Shown here: positions 1 through 11,801 of the stretch, piece after piece
How positions within the stretch are numbered: position 1 is the first letter of the stretch
How the letters are laid out: the number at the start of each line of letters is the position of its first letter
Assembly (NCBI GenBank): GCA_032164245.1
Contig: JAVMKO010000005.1
Span: 46,640,193 to 46,704,192, forward strand
Length of the DNA: 64,000 bases
Reading direction: 5' to 3'
Origin: Sternotherus odoratus
Lineage: Eukaryota; Chordata; Testudines; Kinosternidae
Notes under the pieces: generated by a model
What the model was told of the DNA's origin: nothing
The model's input: only the letters and a program-made list of their open reading frames with translations
Databases searched by the model: none
Translations under genes and position numbers: made by a program

Positions 1-408
1 TCATTAATTCTGAGCACAGGATATGCATCTAGAACAATGACAGCACTGAGTTTTCTATAATAAAACAGAAAATGTTACAGTTATCTATCTTAGGGACCAA
101 GACAACTGGTGATGTCCAGGGGCCGCTAGACTCTTTAATCACCCCCCAGGTTTGAATTTGCTTTCGCACCTTGCCAGTGGTACGGTAGGTGTGACTGGGC
201 ACATGAAGATTTAATGAATCATCACATGAATCCTTGCTGGAGAACACTTGCTTGTATGCTTGCAGCACAGACATTACCTCTGACGTTTCAGCTAGTTTTA
301 AACCATAGCATACCTCAATATTTAAAAGTAGCCAATGACTTTGGCATTCAGCCATCAAATCAATGGGGTATGATGCCTCAGTTTCTCCTTCAACACAACA
401 AAACATGT

Positions 409-536
409 CAAGAATCAGACAGGTAGCCGTGTTAGTCTGGAATAGCAGAGGTAACAGAGTCCTGTGGCACCTTAAAGACTAACTAAAGTATTGAAGCATA
501 AGCTTTTGTGGGCTAATACCCACTTTGTTGGATGCA
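409..536 (-). mobile_element. Penelope-like element 3' end, 5'-truncated
   Basis: The plus strand shows the reverse complement of the PLE terminal segment that ends in ACACGGCTAC. It is flanked by a 12-bp direct repeat, AACAAAACATGT, at 397-408 and 537-548. The copy sits inside the Gypsy element between its integrase and reverse transcriptase remnants, so it is younger than that element. The hammerhead-like core seen in other copies is degraded here. Confidence 0.8.
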
Positions 537-1174
537 AACAAAACATGTTTACCATTGGTTCCCGACTGTGACAAGCTTTAAGCCTATTCATATGTACCAA
601 CTGCAGGATTGCTCTAATGGGAGGCCTTTTAACAGATGTACATTTCATCTGTTCTAACACTTCAACAGTTTTGCATTTTTTTATTCTCCACAGGGATAAG
701 CACCAACACCAAGTCACCTACTTCAAAAAAAAGCACATTTACCAAACCACGCCTTTTGTTTGGTTCAGCTGAGTGAGATTAGTTTGAAGCACCTGCATCC
801 ACCATGTGCCTCAACTCTTTTCAGAACTGTTACACATATTCAGTCACTGGTTCCCCCTAAGTTTCCCCTTTTCATAAATCTCTGAGCTTTAGGGGTCCTC
901 TCACTTTCCTTTCATAGAGAAGATCAAAAGGGGCAATCCTTGTAGACTCTAGGGGCACTTGCCTATAAGCAAACAACACATAAGATAACATTTCATCCCA
1001 GGCCTGGGCCCACTTGTTTGCCTACATCCCTAGCATGGATCTCAGTGTCCCATTGACACTCTCCACCAAACCACTTGTCTCTGAAGCATTTGTCTTGAGT
1101 TGTTTCACTCCACACAACTCCCATAATTCACTAAATAGCTGGGACATTAAATTTGGCCCATGATCTCTTCAGGG

Positions 1175-1441
1175 CAGTGGTCCCCCAACTTTTCAGGGTC
1201 ACACCCCTCCTCCTAGCCAGAGCTGAGTAAGATGACAGGGAAAGGAATACAGACAGGGGTAAGGAGATCAAGGCTGGGGGCTGGGCCAGAGGCTGAGGGC
1301 AGGAACAGAGCTGGGGGTGGGGCAAGGCTGGATGGTGCTTCCTCCCACTTGCCATGAAGGCTGGCCAGGGCCCTCTATGTCCCCCCAAATGTTCCTCTGT
1401 ACACCCCTATGGGGGCATGCCCCACAGTTGGGGGACCTCTC
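1175..1441. mobile_element. Non-autonomous hAT element inserted in the Gypsy integrase region
   Basis: Terminal inverted repeats are of the type CAGTGGTCCCCCAACT on the left, with its near complement at the right end. The flanking 8-mers CTTCAGGG (1167-1174) and CTTTAGGG (1442-1449) match at 7 of 8 positions, as expected for a hAT target-site duplication. The interior is G-rich and non-coding. Confidence 0.8.
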
Positions 1442-1871
1442 CTTTAGGGAAACACAGTCTACTTAAAACAGTGAAAAGAGCTTTTTCCACATAGTCAACT
1501 TCTATTTTAGACCTATTGCCTCTGGATATCTACTAGCAAAATCCACCACCACCAAGATCTCGATCTTCCCCCTTTGGGTAGGACATCGCATAGGGCCCAC
1601 AATAATCCTAAAAAATGCCTTATCACAGGGAAGGGATGTCCCTTTTGTCCAGGTTATACAATTTCTCCTTCTCTTGGGCTTCCTTATCGTGCAGCTCCAT
1701 GGCTTGTTGCTCTGCAGCTGTTTCCTTCTCCTTTTTCTTCCTTTTAGCTTCCAGGACCTGACAGTGTGCTTTTTCTTGCTGGTGCTTTTCTGCATCCCTT
1801 TTCTTGGTTCTCAGGTCAGCTTCCCTGGCTGGCGGATCTGCTTCCCATTTTAGGTGGCCACAGACCTCCTC

Positions 1872-2730
1872 TAGGGTTGTCAACTTTTTAACTGCAGAAA
1901 ACCGAACACCCTTGCCCCACCCCTGCTCACTCTATCCCCGCTCCTTCTGTTGCTAGCTCTCTCCTCCTCCCCCCCCCTGCTCACTTGTTTAATTTCACTG
2001 GGCAGGACCAGAGGGTTGGGGTGCTGGAGGGAGTGAGGGCTCTGGCTGGGAGTGTGGCCAGGGATGTGGGGCTTGGGGTGCAGGAGGAGACTCCGGGCTG
2101 GGACCAAGGGGTTCGGAATGTGGGAAGGGGCTGGGGCAGGGAAGAGGGCTCCATCTGGGGATGCCGGGCCTGGGGGGGGGGGTGCCAGAAATGAGGGGCT
2201 AGGGTGCAGGAGGGCTTTGGGATATATGAGGGAGCTCTGGACTAGGTCTGAGGGGTTTGGCGTGTGGAAGAGGCCTCAGGTCTGGGGCAAGAGGTTGAGA
2301 TGCAACAAGAGGTGCAAACTCTGGGAGGGAGTTTGGGTTGCAGGCTCCAGGCTTTGCTTACCTCAAGCAGTTCTCAGAAGCAGAGTCATGTCCCTGCGTC
2401 TCCTAGGTGGAGGCATAGCCAGGCAGCTCCACTTCTGCAGGCTCCATCCCCACAGCTCCCACTGGCCACAGTTCCCAGTAAATGGGAGCTAGGGAGACGG
2501 CACTTGAGGTGGAGGAAGCACACAGAACTTCCTGGCTGCCCCTGAGCCTAGGAGCTGGAAGAGGGACATGCCACTGCTTCCAGGAGCCAGGGTAGGAAGG
2601 AGGCCCTGCCTTAAACCTGCTGCGCCACCAACCGGACTTTTAGCGGCTCAGTCAGCAGTGCTGACCAGAGCCTCCAGGGTCCCTTTTCGACTGGGCATTC
2701 CACTTGAAAACCTGACACCTGACAACGCTA
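1872..2730. mobile_element. Non-autonomous hAT element, 859 bp, inserted in the Gypsy gag region
   Basis: The element starts TAGGGTTGTC and ends GACAACGCTA, giving imperfect terminal inverted repeats. The flanking 8-mers ACCTCCTC (1864-1871) and TCCTCCTC (2731-2738) agree at 7 of 8. The interior is GC-rich with G-run tandem repeats (roughly 2000-2340) and has no coding capacity. Short open frames on both strands follow its composition. Confidence 0.8.
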
Positions 2731-2876
2731 TCCTCCTCTATATTAGCTATTTCCATCCTTTTAGTCCACTCTGCCACATCAGACTTCTATAACTCTCTCT
2801 CAGCCATTTTGAGTTGTGTGGCTGCCTCATTGAGGTCTATGTCTTTGCCATAATTTCCTTTAGCATCACTACTCAT

Positions 2877-3532
2877 TTTTACACTTCATTTTTCCCTTAT
2901 TTCCTCACCCAAAATAAAAAAAGAAAATAATAAAACTGTAACCTTTCTTTAATTTTTCCCAACATCTTTACTAGAGAATCACTTAAAATTATTTTACCAG
3001 TGCTTTAAAATAGTAAGCTGTGGGTAAATTCTGTTTGACTGCACCAGTGTAACATGTTACTGGGGCTACCCAGATCTCAAAGCCACAGTGTCTATTAATA
3101 TCTCAAAGTCTGTCTTTGTTTCCAAAGTGAAACTGATCCCCTGGAATTTAGTCTCCTGTCTCCTCCACGACTCCATCTTCATTAAAGGTTTTCCCTGGTG
3201 TGTTCCCACATGATGTTTCCTGCTGCAATTTTACAATGCAAATGTTCTTTTTGCAATCTTCTATTCAAATGAATAGCGCACTGAATTTGGGGATATCTGG
3301 TCTGAGGTGTTGGCCTCTTTCCTTTGTCTGGAGAAAACTTGTTTATCAACTCCTGCGACATGCCTGATTTAAACACGGTTTAGTCACAGACTTTGAAGCA
3401 TTACATCAGTGAGTAACCATAAGTCCACACACAGCATTGCCACATACATTTCACAATGACATTACTGACATCGTTACTTTTGAAATTACGACTTTGAAGG
3501 CGGTACAGATAACATTGCAGTACTGTTTAGAG
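2877..3532. other. Probable Gypsy leader or 5' LTR remnant, then unassigned sequence
   Basis: This AT-rich stretch lies immediately upstream (minus-strand sense) of the gag start. It should hold the leader and possibly the 5' LTR of the Gypsy element, but I cannot place an LTR boundary or a primer-binding site. No gene is visible. Confidence 0.35.
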
Positions 3533-3855
3533 CAGGGGTCAGCAACTTTTGGTACACCGTCTATCAGGGTAATCTGCTGGCTGGCCATGAAACATTTTTT
3601 TACATTGTCCATCCATAGGCACAGCCCCTCACAGATCCCAGTGGCCACGGTTCACCATTCCCGGCCAATGGGAGCTGCCATGGGAAGCCACAGGGACATG
3701 TTGGCGGCTACTTCCCACAGCTCCAATTGGCCAGGAACAGCAAAGTGCAGCCACTGGGAGCTGCAGGGGCCATGCCTGCGGACAGTCAACAAAATGTTTC
3801 ATGGCCTGTCAGTAGATTACCCTGATGGGCCACGTGCCAAAGATTGCTGACCCCG
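3533..3855. mobile_element. Non-autonomous hAT element, 323 bp
   Basis: Ends are CAGGGGTCAGCAA on the left and TTGCTGACCCCG on the right. The flanking 8-mers GTTTAGAG (3525-3532) and GTTTAGCG (3856-3863) match at 7 of 8. The interior contains two GGCCA/TGGCC-type self-complementary stretches and is non-coding. Confidence 0.85.
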
Positions 3856-6800
3856 GTTTAGCGTGTGAACAAAGGGGTGCCAAGGATCACAGGTTCACAA
3901 CAGTCATCAGTTAACATGGGAACAGCATTTCCATTGTTACAATGAAGCAAATAAGGAAACGTGTGTACGTGTTAAACAATTGAGGCCACTCAGAAACATA
4001 AGCATGGCTGCCACCTATGCAATTACATACAGCATGAACATGGTAATTTATTCACTTCTTTGTATAACAATATGGGCCCTGTATTTAGCATTCATGTCAA
4101 TACTCAAATTAATTCTGACATGTTGAGTACCCATCGGAAGAAGGGAAATCTAGGACGCAGTAAAAATATTGTATACTTTTTTTACTCCATACCTTCTCCA
4201 AAAAAAGAGGCAAGAGGAACTGGAAACAAGAGGAAGTTGAAATACAGCCAATAAAAAAATTTCAGCCAATAACACATACATATACTGAACAGTTTGATTT
4301 GAACTAAAAATGGTTAGATTGATGATCAATTTTACACTCTGTTGTAAAAATCCAAATGCAAATAAACTGAGGATTCCTAAATAAAAAAAATATGTTTAAT
4401 TAGAAAACTCTTCTGTATTTCAAATTTCAGACTCCTGGAAGTTCCAAATAAAGTTTCACATAAAACTTATTTTGTATGCATGGATGAGAAACGAGCATCG
4501 CATATATGAACAATTTTTCATATATCACATGGCAGAGGAAAAAATGCAGTGGTATCTTTCTGCACCTGAACCTGTAAATATTATTTTTCACAGTTGAATC
4601 AGGTGACTCAATTGGACATGACATATTCAGCATTTTACACCTTCTTTCCCCCAACCTCACATATTCCTGTGCAGCATAACCCCACAGGGGACAATCATAC
4701 CAGTGCTGCTGCTTCTGCCCAGAGAACATTGGTAAAAACAGTAACACCAGGGGGGAAATTTCACACTTTGCGCCTGTTGTAGGAAAGCTTTCTGTTGTAG
4801 TAAAATGAATATGCTTTACTGCTTTTCATCTGAGCACAGCTGGCTTCTGCTGGGTCACCAGGAGCTATGAAAGAAATAGATTATGCATCAGTTTCACCTT
4901 GCAGATGTGATGGAAGACGAAAATAGGTAGAGAAGAGGACTGTTGAAGCTCAAAAAAAGAAAGATCAGCAAATGGCTTAATTTTAGGATAAAAAAAGGTT
5001 AGGAGTTTCTTTCAGCTACCAGTGCAATTAACAGCAGTAGTTAACAGGACTGATCGCTGAAAGAAATTAAGAAATAAAAACCTTCTCCTCAAAAAAAGGA
5101 AAAATGCCATTTGAAAGTGTGTTTTTCCACAAGGGCTATTTTTCATGCCAACTTTTAAACCCCAGCTGTCCGGAAAAAACAGATAAGTTGCCAGAATGTT
5201 TCTGTAACAGGAAATGCATATTCTCCATCAATCCCATCTCCTTCCCCTTACACACACTCATCTTACTCAAAAATATTTAAACATGTTTTCTGTGAAACTT
5301 ACTGAAAGATTCATCTGTGGGTAAAGACCCAGTCTGGAAAATTCAACAAATTAGGAGCAACTGAAAATGAGTGGTTAGAATGAAAACTATTAAGCATCCT
5401 TCGGTACAGTTAAATTCCCACTATAATTTGGGGGGGGGGAGCATTTTTTCCCCATTCCTCTGTGGATTTAAATAGAGCACACTTAAATATATAAAATCAT
5501 CACATCAAGTACACTGCTGTACTATTGGCGATTCTTTTCTACATTCTAAGAATATTTATCCATAAGCTTCCTATAGTACCCATTACCAAATTATATAAAA
5601 TACTGAACAGGTAAATTAGCAGAGCGATAGGATACACCTCTTCATGCAGGATACGCCTCTTCATCTTTCCCAGTCTTTGGGAAGCTATGCTTGTGTGCTA
5701 GTTTAATACACTTTGATTACAGTATGGCAAAAAAGTTTTAGAAAACAGATCTTGCAGAACACTTCAAAAGTATGTTATCATACTATTATCAATGTTACCC
5801 CTTTCCATGTTCTTGTCCTAGTTATTTCCTTCATTTTACCCCAACAGTAGTGTCCTATATTCTACAAAGACATGTAGATCTATTCAAAGCATTAACCTGT
5901 TTGTGTCATAGTGACTGCACATGTACTGATATGCTAACAAATGAATTCCTAGTTGTTTATTGATCACTTTATACACTTTCTCTACTTGAAATCCCGGGAG
6001 GAACACCAGAAAGTCTCCTGGCATCTCATGCTTTGTGACACACTTTATTGGCTGTTTCCCAATTTCTATTTTTGGGAATTTCCATAAAATGTTTATAGAA
6101 AAAAATTCCTCTACAAGCGGTCTCTGGTATTTGAGTCATTTTTGTGTATTTTTAGTTCATTCATTTTTTAGGCTAAAAAGAGTCATTCACAAAATTCTAG
6201 AAGAAGAAAAAGAAAAAGAGCAAGGATACAATCCAATATTGGCTACTGCAAATATCCATCGAGATTTACAGAGCAGAAACCAAGCCTTCCAAAACACAAA
6301 CTTCACAAGAAATTAGAAAATTTTTAACATGTTGAACAAGGGCTGATGTAGATACGGAAAGCTTGGTGAATCTGTAAGCTTTCCCTGTAGTTCACACAGG
6401 CTTCTCACCTGATTACAACCATCTCCTTCACTCATTCCACATTTTGTAATTTTTTTCCACATGACCCAATAAGGCTGGGACAGTCTCCCAATAAGCATAT
6501 GTGAGTCCTTCTAACCTTTGAAAAATCTCCTGAAGCTCTAACTACCACATGAAATATGATAGCTATGAGATACCAATCTGTGTTCACTTTGTGTTTGTTG
6601 TACATTATCATACCTGCTTCTCTCTTTAGGTTAACAACTCTTTGGGCCAAGGGTTTGCTATTTCTTTGGCACCTTCTGCAGTGGCATGCATATTCATTTT
6701 ATATGTTTATAAAAATGCACCTTAATGTCTTCAGCACACGTGCAATTTCTTGAAGCTAAACTCCCTCCCCCCCCCCAAAAAAAAAATTTTTAAAGGGAAA

Positions 6801-8672
6801 GTACCACTCCACAAGAACAACATAATGCACCCATAAATCCGGCTCCCAAATCCTCAAAGGTATGGTAAAAAGAGAAATTCCACAGTAAAGGCATTTATTA
6901 TCCCCAAGACTTTCAAACAAGGAGACTGCAAAGTTGATCAAATCCAAACATCTCATCTATCATGGAAAAATACGGTAAGAAAACCAGCCTCTCAGGTAGC
7001 CAGGAATTGCATCAATATATAAATAAGAAAGAATAGTTGCTATCACACCATCAGCAAGACTTCAAATACAAGTGAAGAAAAATACTACCTACTCAAATCT
7101 TATCATATGCCCGTCAGCCAGCAACAATGAGACTCAAGTCTCATCAGTAACAACATTCCAATATCTTATAGTCACCTATCTTTTCCACTGTCACTGACAA
7201 AAAGACAGGATCTCTTTAGAAGCCGTATTTCTTACTTGTCACTGAAAACATTTTGAGCTACTTTTTGGCAATTCTCTAGAAGTGAATTCCAGCCTAAAAA
7301 GGCTAAAAGACATGTAGAAGTATAGCAATTTCATCCAGGGAATTAATGTAACTTTTTTGAGCTAAATTTGATAGACAACAGCTGGAATTAAATGTTTTGA
7401 GTCATAATAAACACACTCAGAGAGGCAGCATTTTAGATCAGAATTACACAAAAATTATACAGATCATATATAGAATTAAAGAACATAACATGATAAAACT
7501 TCAGATTTGAACAACTGGGTAGAGCAAGAGATAAGAACATTCATATTTAGTCTCCCAAAGAGCTCTGAGAAATGGATTCCTTTTACCTTAGGATATCAAT
7601 GTGGACTCAACCCCTATAGGTTAATAAGAATATCTCTAGGAAACAAGTGGTATAAAATAAAATGGGCAGCAAAACGACAAAACCAAGACTGACAAACTCC
7701 TTCAGACACATAAGAAAGAGCAACAAATGTTATGGGAAAGACAAAAATATTGTTATTTCAAAACAGGAACAATCTAATCCAAGAAAATAGGAAGGTGCTG
7801 GTCAGGAGTTTGTATGAGGAAAAAAAAAAGTAAATTTAAAAAGAAGCTTTTTAATAATTTACCAAATTCAGGATAAATATGAAAGTACAGAATTTATATT
7901 TTTCTGAACACTGAATTTTGCTAAGCCATCTGCTGAGAAATATTTTATCCCAAAAAGGATGAACATTTAGATGGTCATGAAAGTGTTTAGCACACTTTAA
8001 AAAAAAAAAAAAAGGGAATCTGTGCCCAATCTTGCAAGCTGCTGAAAAAGTCTGCATATTGCAAGGTCAATACTATTATTTACTCCGCTTCAAGAGGAAC
8101 CCAGTTTGTGCATCCAAACTGTTGTGTCTGACCTTGCTTATGAACTCCATGAGAAAGAAACTGTCTTCTACTGTGCTTTTTACAGCACCAAGCATCTCAA
8201 CTGTATTCAATAAACATTAATAATGTATGATGAATAAAAATGACAACACAATTTCAAAAGCCTCCAGAGATAAGTAAAAAAAAATCTTTATATGATGGAC
8301 AGATGTGTTGCTACAATTTTGCTGCTCTTAAAAGTATTTTATTCAAATTTGTTTTCTTAATAGCCCTCATCATGCCACTTACAAGAGCTGCAGATTAATT
8401 TTCCAATTAATAGTAGCAATAGGTTCTTAGTTAATGGCTTTAACATAAGCTGGGTTTTGCCATATGGTTGAATTTCAATGATGGTCACTAAGGATTTCTC
8501 ATGAATAGCCCTGGTGTGTAAGAAATTGTTGCTATATTTAACTTGTGTCCTCACATGCACACTGGACATTTGGAGTGGACAATGTTAGCGTATTTTCAAA
8601 TGCCAGTGACACCAGATTTTTACCCCATACTCTATTTAAGAGGACTACAAGGATTTTAGATTAAGGAACATA
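3856..8672. other. Intergenic AT-rich sequence, nothing recognised
   Basis: I see short A/T runs and only chance-length open frames. There is no exon, RNA gene or clear repeat boundary. One exception is a segment near 7965-8025 that resembles 9765-9830 and is listed separately. Confidence 0.5.
7965..8025 (+). repeat. Short dispersed segment shared with 9765-9830
   Basis: The two segments share, with a few differences, the order GATGAACATTTAGATG, then AAGTGTTTAGC, then an A-run, then GGAATCTGT. The A-run suggests a retroposed tail or a small repeat family. I do not recognise the family. Confidence 0.5.
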
Positions 8673-8925
8673 TGGATGGCTCAGGGGATTGGTAATGGAG
8701 TACAGAGATTTTCACCTCTAGATCACTAGTTCAAATCTAGCCACTGTCAGAAGTAAAGGAAAGTTATTGAGATCTGACAACTGTGATTTATGTGAAATGA
8801 TTAGTTAGTCTCAGTCCAATTCCTAGAGGACACAGACCATCATCATAATTTGCATCCTTGCTGACAGTTTCACCTCACCAGAGTGGCCAAAGATTGAAAG
8901 GGCATAGAAAAAGAACCACCCTCTC
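8673..8925 (+). mobile_element. tRNA-derived SINE remnant
   Basis: The left part resembles a tRNA gene. An A-box-like GGCTCAGGGGATTGG stretch is followed about 45 bp later by a B-box-like AGTTCAAATCT. The downstream body is non-coding. Loss of several promoter consensus positions indicates an old copy. The family assignment is tentative. Confidence 0.5.
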
Positions 8926-9303
8926 ATCACTTTGGTGCTAACTCTAGGACACTAAGCACCAAGACCATGTGAGAGCAATGTAGTGAAATTTGTAGGAGGC
9001 AGCAGGAGAACCAGAGAAGGGAAGAGTTTCCTGGAGGAAGGCTGAAAGTAAACTAAGCAACAAGTGAGGTTTGCTGGACAGCTCCAAGACAGGGCTGGAA
9101 AGTGCAGAAGCCAGGAGAAGCAGCAGCTGCAGAAGGTTCCTGTGGGCTCTAAGCTAGAGAGCCAAGGACCAGGAAAGGACCATGGAGCCTGGCCTCAGAG
9201 AGTGAAAGAGCAACCAGCCTACCAGCAGACAGATGGATAGAATCAGGGTGGAGGAGACAAGCCCCACATACCAGCTGGCAGTCTGTAACTGCAAACACTC
9301 TTT

Positions 9304-9470
9304 AGAGTGGTAGCCATGTTAGTCTGTATCAGCAAAAACAACGAGAAGTCCTTGTGGCACCTTAGAGACTAACAAATTTATTTGGGCATAAGCCTTCATG
9401 GGCTAGAATCCACTTCATCAGAGGCATGGAGTGAAAAATACAGGCACAGGTATAAATATATGAAAAGATG
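9304..9470 (-). mobile_element. Penelope-like element 3' end
   Basis: Reverse complement of the PLE terminus (GTAGCCATGTTAGTCTG at the left). It retains an intact CTGATGA hammerhead-like core on the minus strand, although the matching GAAA is GAAG. It extends further into the element than the other short copies and abuts the INCENP pseudogene at about 9471. Confidence 0.75.
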
Positions 9471-9471
9471 G

Positions 9472-11400
9472 GAGTCTAAATTCCTGCAGCACATGGACAA
9501 CACCGACCCGGTCTGGCTGCACAACATCTGTGATAAGGCCACTAAGATATTCAGCAGCAGTTTCAGTACTGAACTGGGTGAATGACAAAAACGCTGTCCC
9601 AGAGAAGTCATCAGAAGAAGCAATTTTCTTCTGTTCTGGATGACACCAAAGACTCCATCAGGAAGGAGGAGAAGGGGGAGTATTAAGACAGTATCTTCTA
9701 AGCAATGTTCCGTAAGACTCTGAAGAAAAAAGGGGGACCTGAAATAATCAGGGCTGTGAAAGATGAACATTTAGATGTTCATGGAAGTGTTTAGCCCACT
9801 TAAAAAAAAAAAAAGAAGAAGAAAAAAGGAATCTGTATCTTGACGAGTGACAAGATGCCAAAGTTACAGCACCTGATACACACACCAAGGTACTTCCTGA
9901 GAAGTCAGCTGTCCAGCCAGTGGAAGGGATTGTCTCCTTAGTAGAGATCTTTATCAATGATTAAATAAGTACTGAATTACATGTGAAGAGAAGTGCCCGA
10001 GAAAGGGCCAAAGTCCCCAGGTCACAATCCTTAGCTCTGATGACTCTTCCAAGAAACCTGGGGTGGAAGAACTGTAGACCTGCGTCTGCAGCCTTTGTGC
10101 TGGTGATCCCAGAAACTCCTGAGGCCAAAGGGACAAGAGAAAGCTGGAGTCCAGTTAAAGGAAAAATAGCAAATACAACTACTACAAACCCAATATGAAC
10201 AGGGAACTCAGGGGCCAGAAGGCAGCCCAGGACCAGTAAATACTGGGAAAGCTCATTTTAAGGAGAGCATAGGGACCTCCTCAGGCTCAAATACAACTGT
10301 CACTATGTGTACCAGAGACTGTTGGATTGAACCTCCATGAGCCATAGGACCTCCTGGCAGAGAAGTAGTCACCTGGCCAGAAAAAGGGAAAGCACGATCC
10401 AAAAGTCTGTCTGCAAGATTACATCTAAGAGGAAGGCAGCTCGGAAGTCATCTCCAGTCTCCAACCATGTGAACTGTCCACAGAGAAGCTTGTGGATAAA
10501 GAAATAAGAATTAAAGTCAGGACAGAGCTAGGACTTAGCACTCCCTCCTCTAAGCAGGTTCCCCAAACTCCAGGATTTCCCTTCGCTCTTGAAATGCCAA
10601 CAAGACACCAATCATCAACCTTGTAACAGGAGGGGAGCAGCAAAGAGAGCAATTCTAATCAGAGTGATGAGGCTCAGCAACAGCCCCAACATTATAAGAA
10701 AGCTGTAGATGAGCTGTATGATGGACAGCAAGCAAAGGATGGTAGGCTCCCCACTCCCAGAAAAAATCCATCCCCGCCCGGCCAGCAAGGTTGCTTGTCC
10801 TTTCAAGACATTTTTATATACTGTACTAAAGAAACAGCTGCCCGTGACCCAAGGTGCCATGGGGCGAAGCAGATTTAATGAAAATGTTCATCAAACACCA
10901 CACTCTGATCCAAACCAATCCCAAAGGTGAATTAGTTGAAAAGAAGTGGCAGTGGCTGAAGAGTTTGAAGAAGAAACAGGAGGCTGAGCAGCACACAGAA
11001 AAGAAGCTGGAAGAGGAAAAGAGATGGTGACTGGAGGAGATCAAATTGAATAGGAGACATGTCAACAGAAGGTGCTCCAGACTCACAAATAGGTGGAGCA
11101 GATGGAAAAGAAGAAAAGACAGATGAAGAGAAATTTGCTCAGTTTCATGAGAAGAGTAGTTAGAGGCAGGAGGAGAGAAGGTGGCAGAGAAGGTAAAGAA
11201 GATGGGAGATGGTGAGGCCCCGCACAGACAAGACGAGGAGCCCAGAAAACAGAAAGCACTACAGCTGGAGGAGGAATTATGATACAAAGGGCTGATGCTG
11301 AAAAAGAGAGAGGAGCAGCAGCAAGGGCAAATGAAGATCCCAGAACTGAGACAGTCATGTTTGTCATGCTACAGCCTGCTGCAGAATCCCCTCCAGGGAG
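9472..11400 (+). pseudogene. Processed pseudogene of INCENP (inner centromere protein)
   Basis: INCENP is the scaffold subunit of the chromosomal passenger complex, which carries Aurora B. This copy is a string of INCENP-like pieces in order without introns. An N-terminal piece reads FLQHMDNTDPVWL near 9478. A middle part reads PETPEAKGTRESWSPVKG near 10110. Next are a segment rich in KKKQEAE and KKLEEEKR (about 10960-11020) and the pieces VEQMEKKK and EEKFAQF (about 11095-11140). The frame is broken by many stops and shifts, so no product is possible. An A-rich segment at 9765-9830 interrupts it. The single-helix Lys/Glu-rich region is the most diagnostic part. Lack of introns points to LINE-mediated retrocopying. 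Confidence 0.75.
9765..9830 (+). repeat. A-run-bearing segment shared with 7965-8025
   Basis: Second copy of the short shared segment. It lies within the INCENP pseudogene, so it was probably inserted there or is part of the retrocopy junction. Confidence 0.45.
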
Positions 11401-11432
11401 AGCTGTCCTATGACAATATGCTGTGCTTAATC

Positions 11433-11689
11433 CAGGGGTCTCAAACACGCCATAGCTCCCCTCACTCCCTGCCTTTCTACTCCTTCCCCTCCCGCTCCAG
11501 TGCCTACGTCCCCACTCCTCTGTCTGCCTCCCAGCACGTCCTGATGCCAAACATCTGTTTGGCGGCACTTAAGACTTTCCAGGAAGGAGGGGGGAGGAGT
11601 GAAGACACCGCACCCTCAGCGTAGGAAGCGGAGAAGAGGCATGGCCAGGGCAGGGATTTGGGGAAGAGGCTGGAATAGAGGCAGAGAGA
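11433..11689 (+). mobile_element. hAT element fragment (CAGGGGTCTCAAAC end)
   Basis: The left end matches a hAT-type terminus, CAGGGGTCTCAAAC. The interior is C-rich then G-rich. The right end is missing: the element stops within GGAATAGAGGCAGAGAG and is followed directly by a PLE 3' end. Confidence 0.6.
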
Positions 11690-11801
11690 AGTGGGTATTA
11701 GCCCACAAAAGCTTATGCTTCAATACTTTAGTTAGTCTTTAAGGTGCCACAGGACTCTTGTCACTTCTGCAATTCCAGACTAACACGGCTACCTCTCTGA
11801 T
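11690..11801 (+). mobile_element. Penelope-like element 3' end
   Basis: Plus-strand copy beginning inside the stem II region (GTGGGTATTAGCCCAC), followed by AAAAGCTTATGC and ending AACACGGCTACCTCT. It is truncated at the 5' side, so only half of the hammerhead-like core remains. Confidence 0.8.

Larger units (their letters stand above)
1..2876 (-). mobile_element. Decayed Ty3/Gypsy retrotransposon, Gmr1-like gene order, truncated by window edge
   Basis: Read on the minus strand, a gag-like start lies at 2876. It is split by a hAT insertion and resumes as a charged, Lys/Glu-rich coiled segment at about 1871-1625. An integrase core stretch follows (ILVVVDFASRYPEA near 1560-1515), then integrase C-terminal-like sequence near 700-640 (GDLVLVLIPVENKK). 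Last comes the start of a reverse transcriptase (GPWTSPVVLVPK near 150-110), running off the window edge. Stops and frameshifts occur throughout, and the segment between gag and integrase is deleted. In most Ty3/Gypsy elements reverse transcriptase precedes integrase; integrase first is known for the Gmr1 group. The family call is secure; the subgroup call rests on gene order. Confidence 0.8.
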
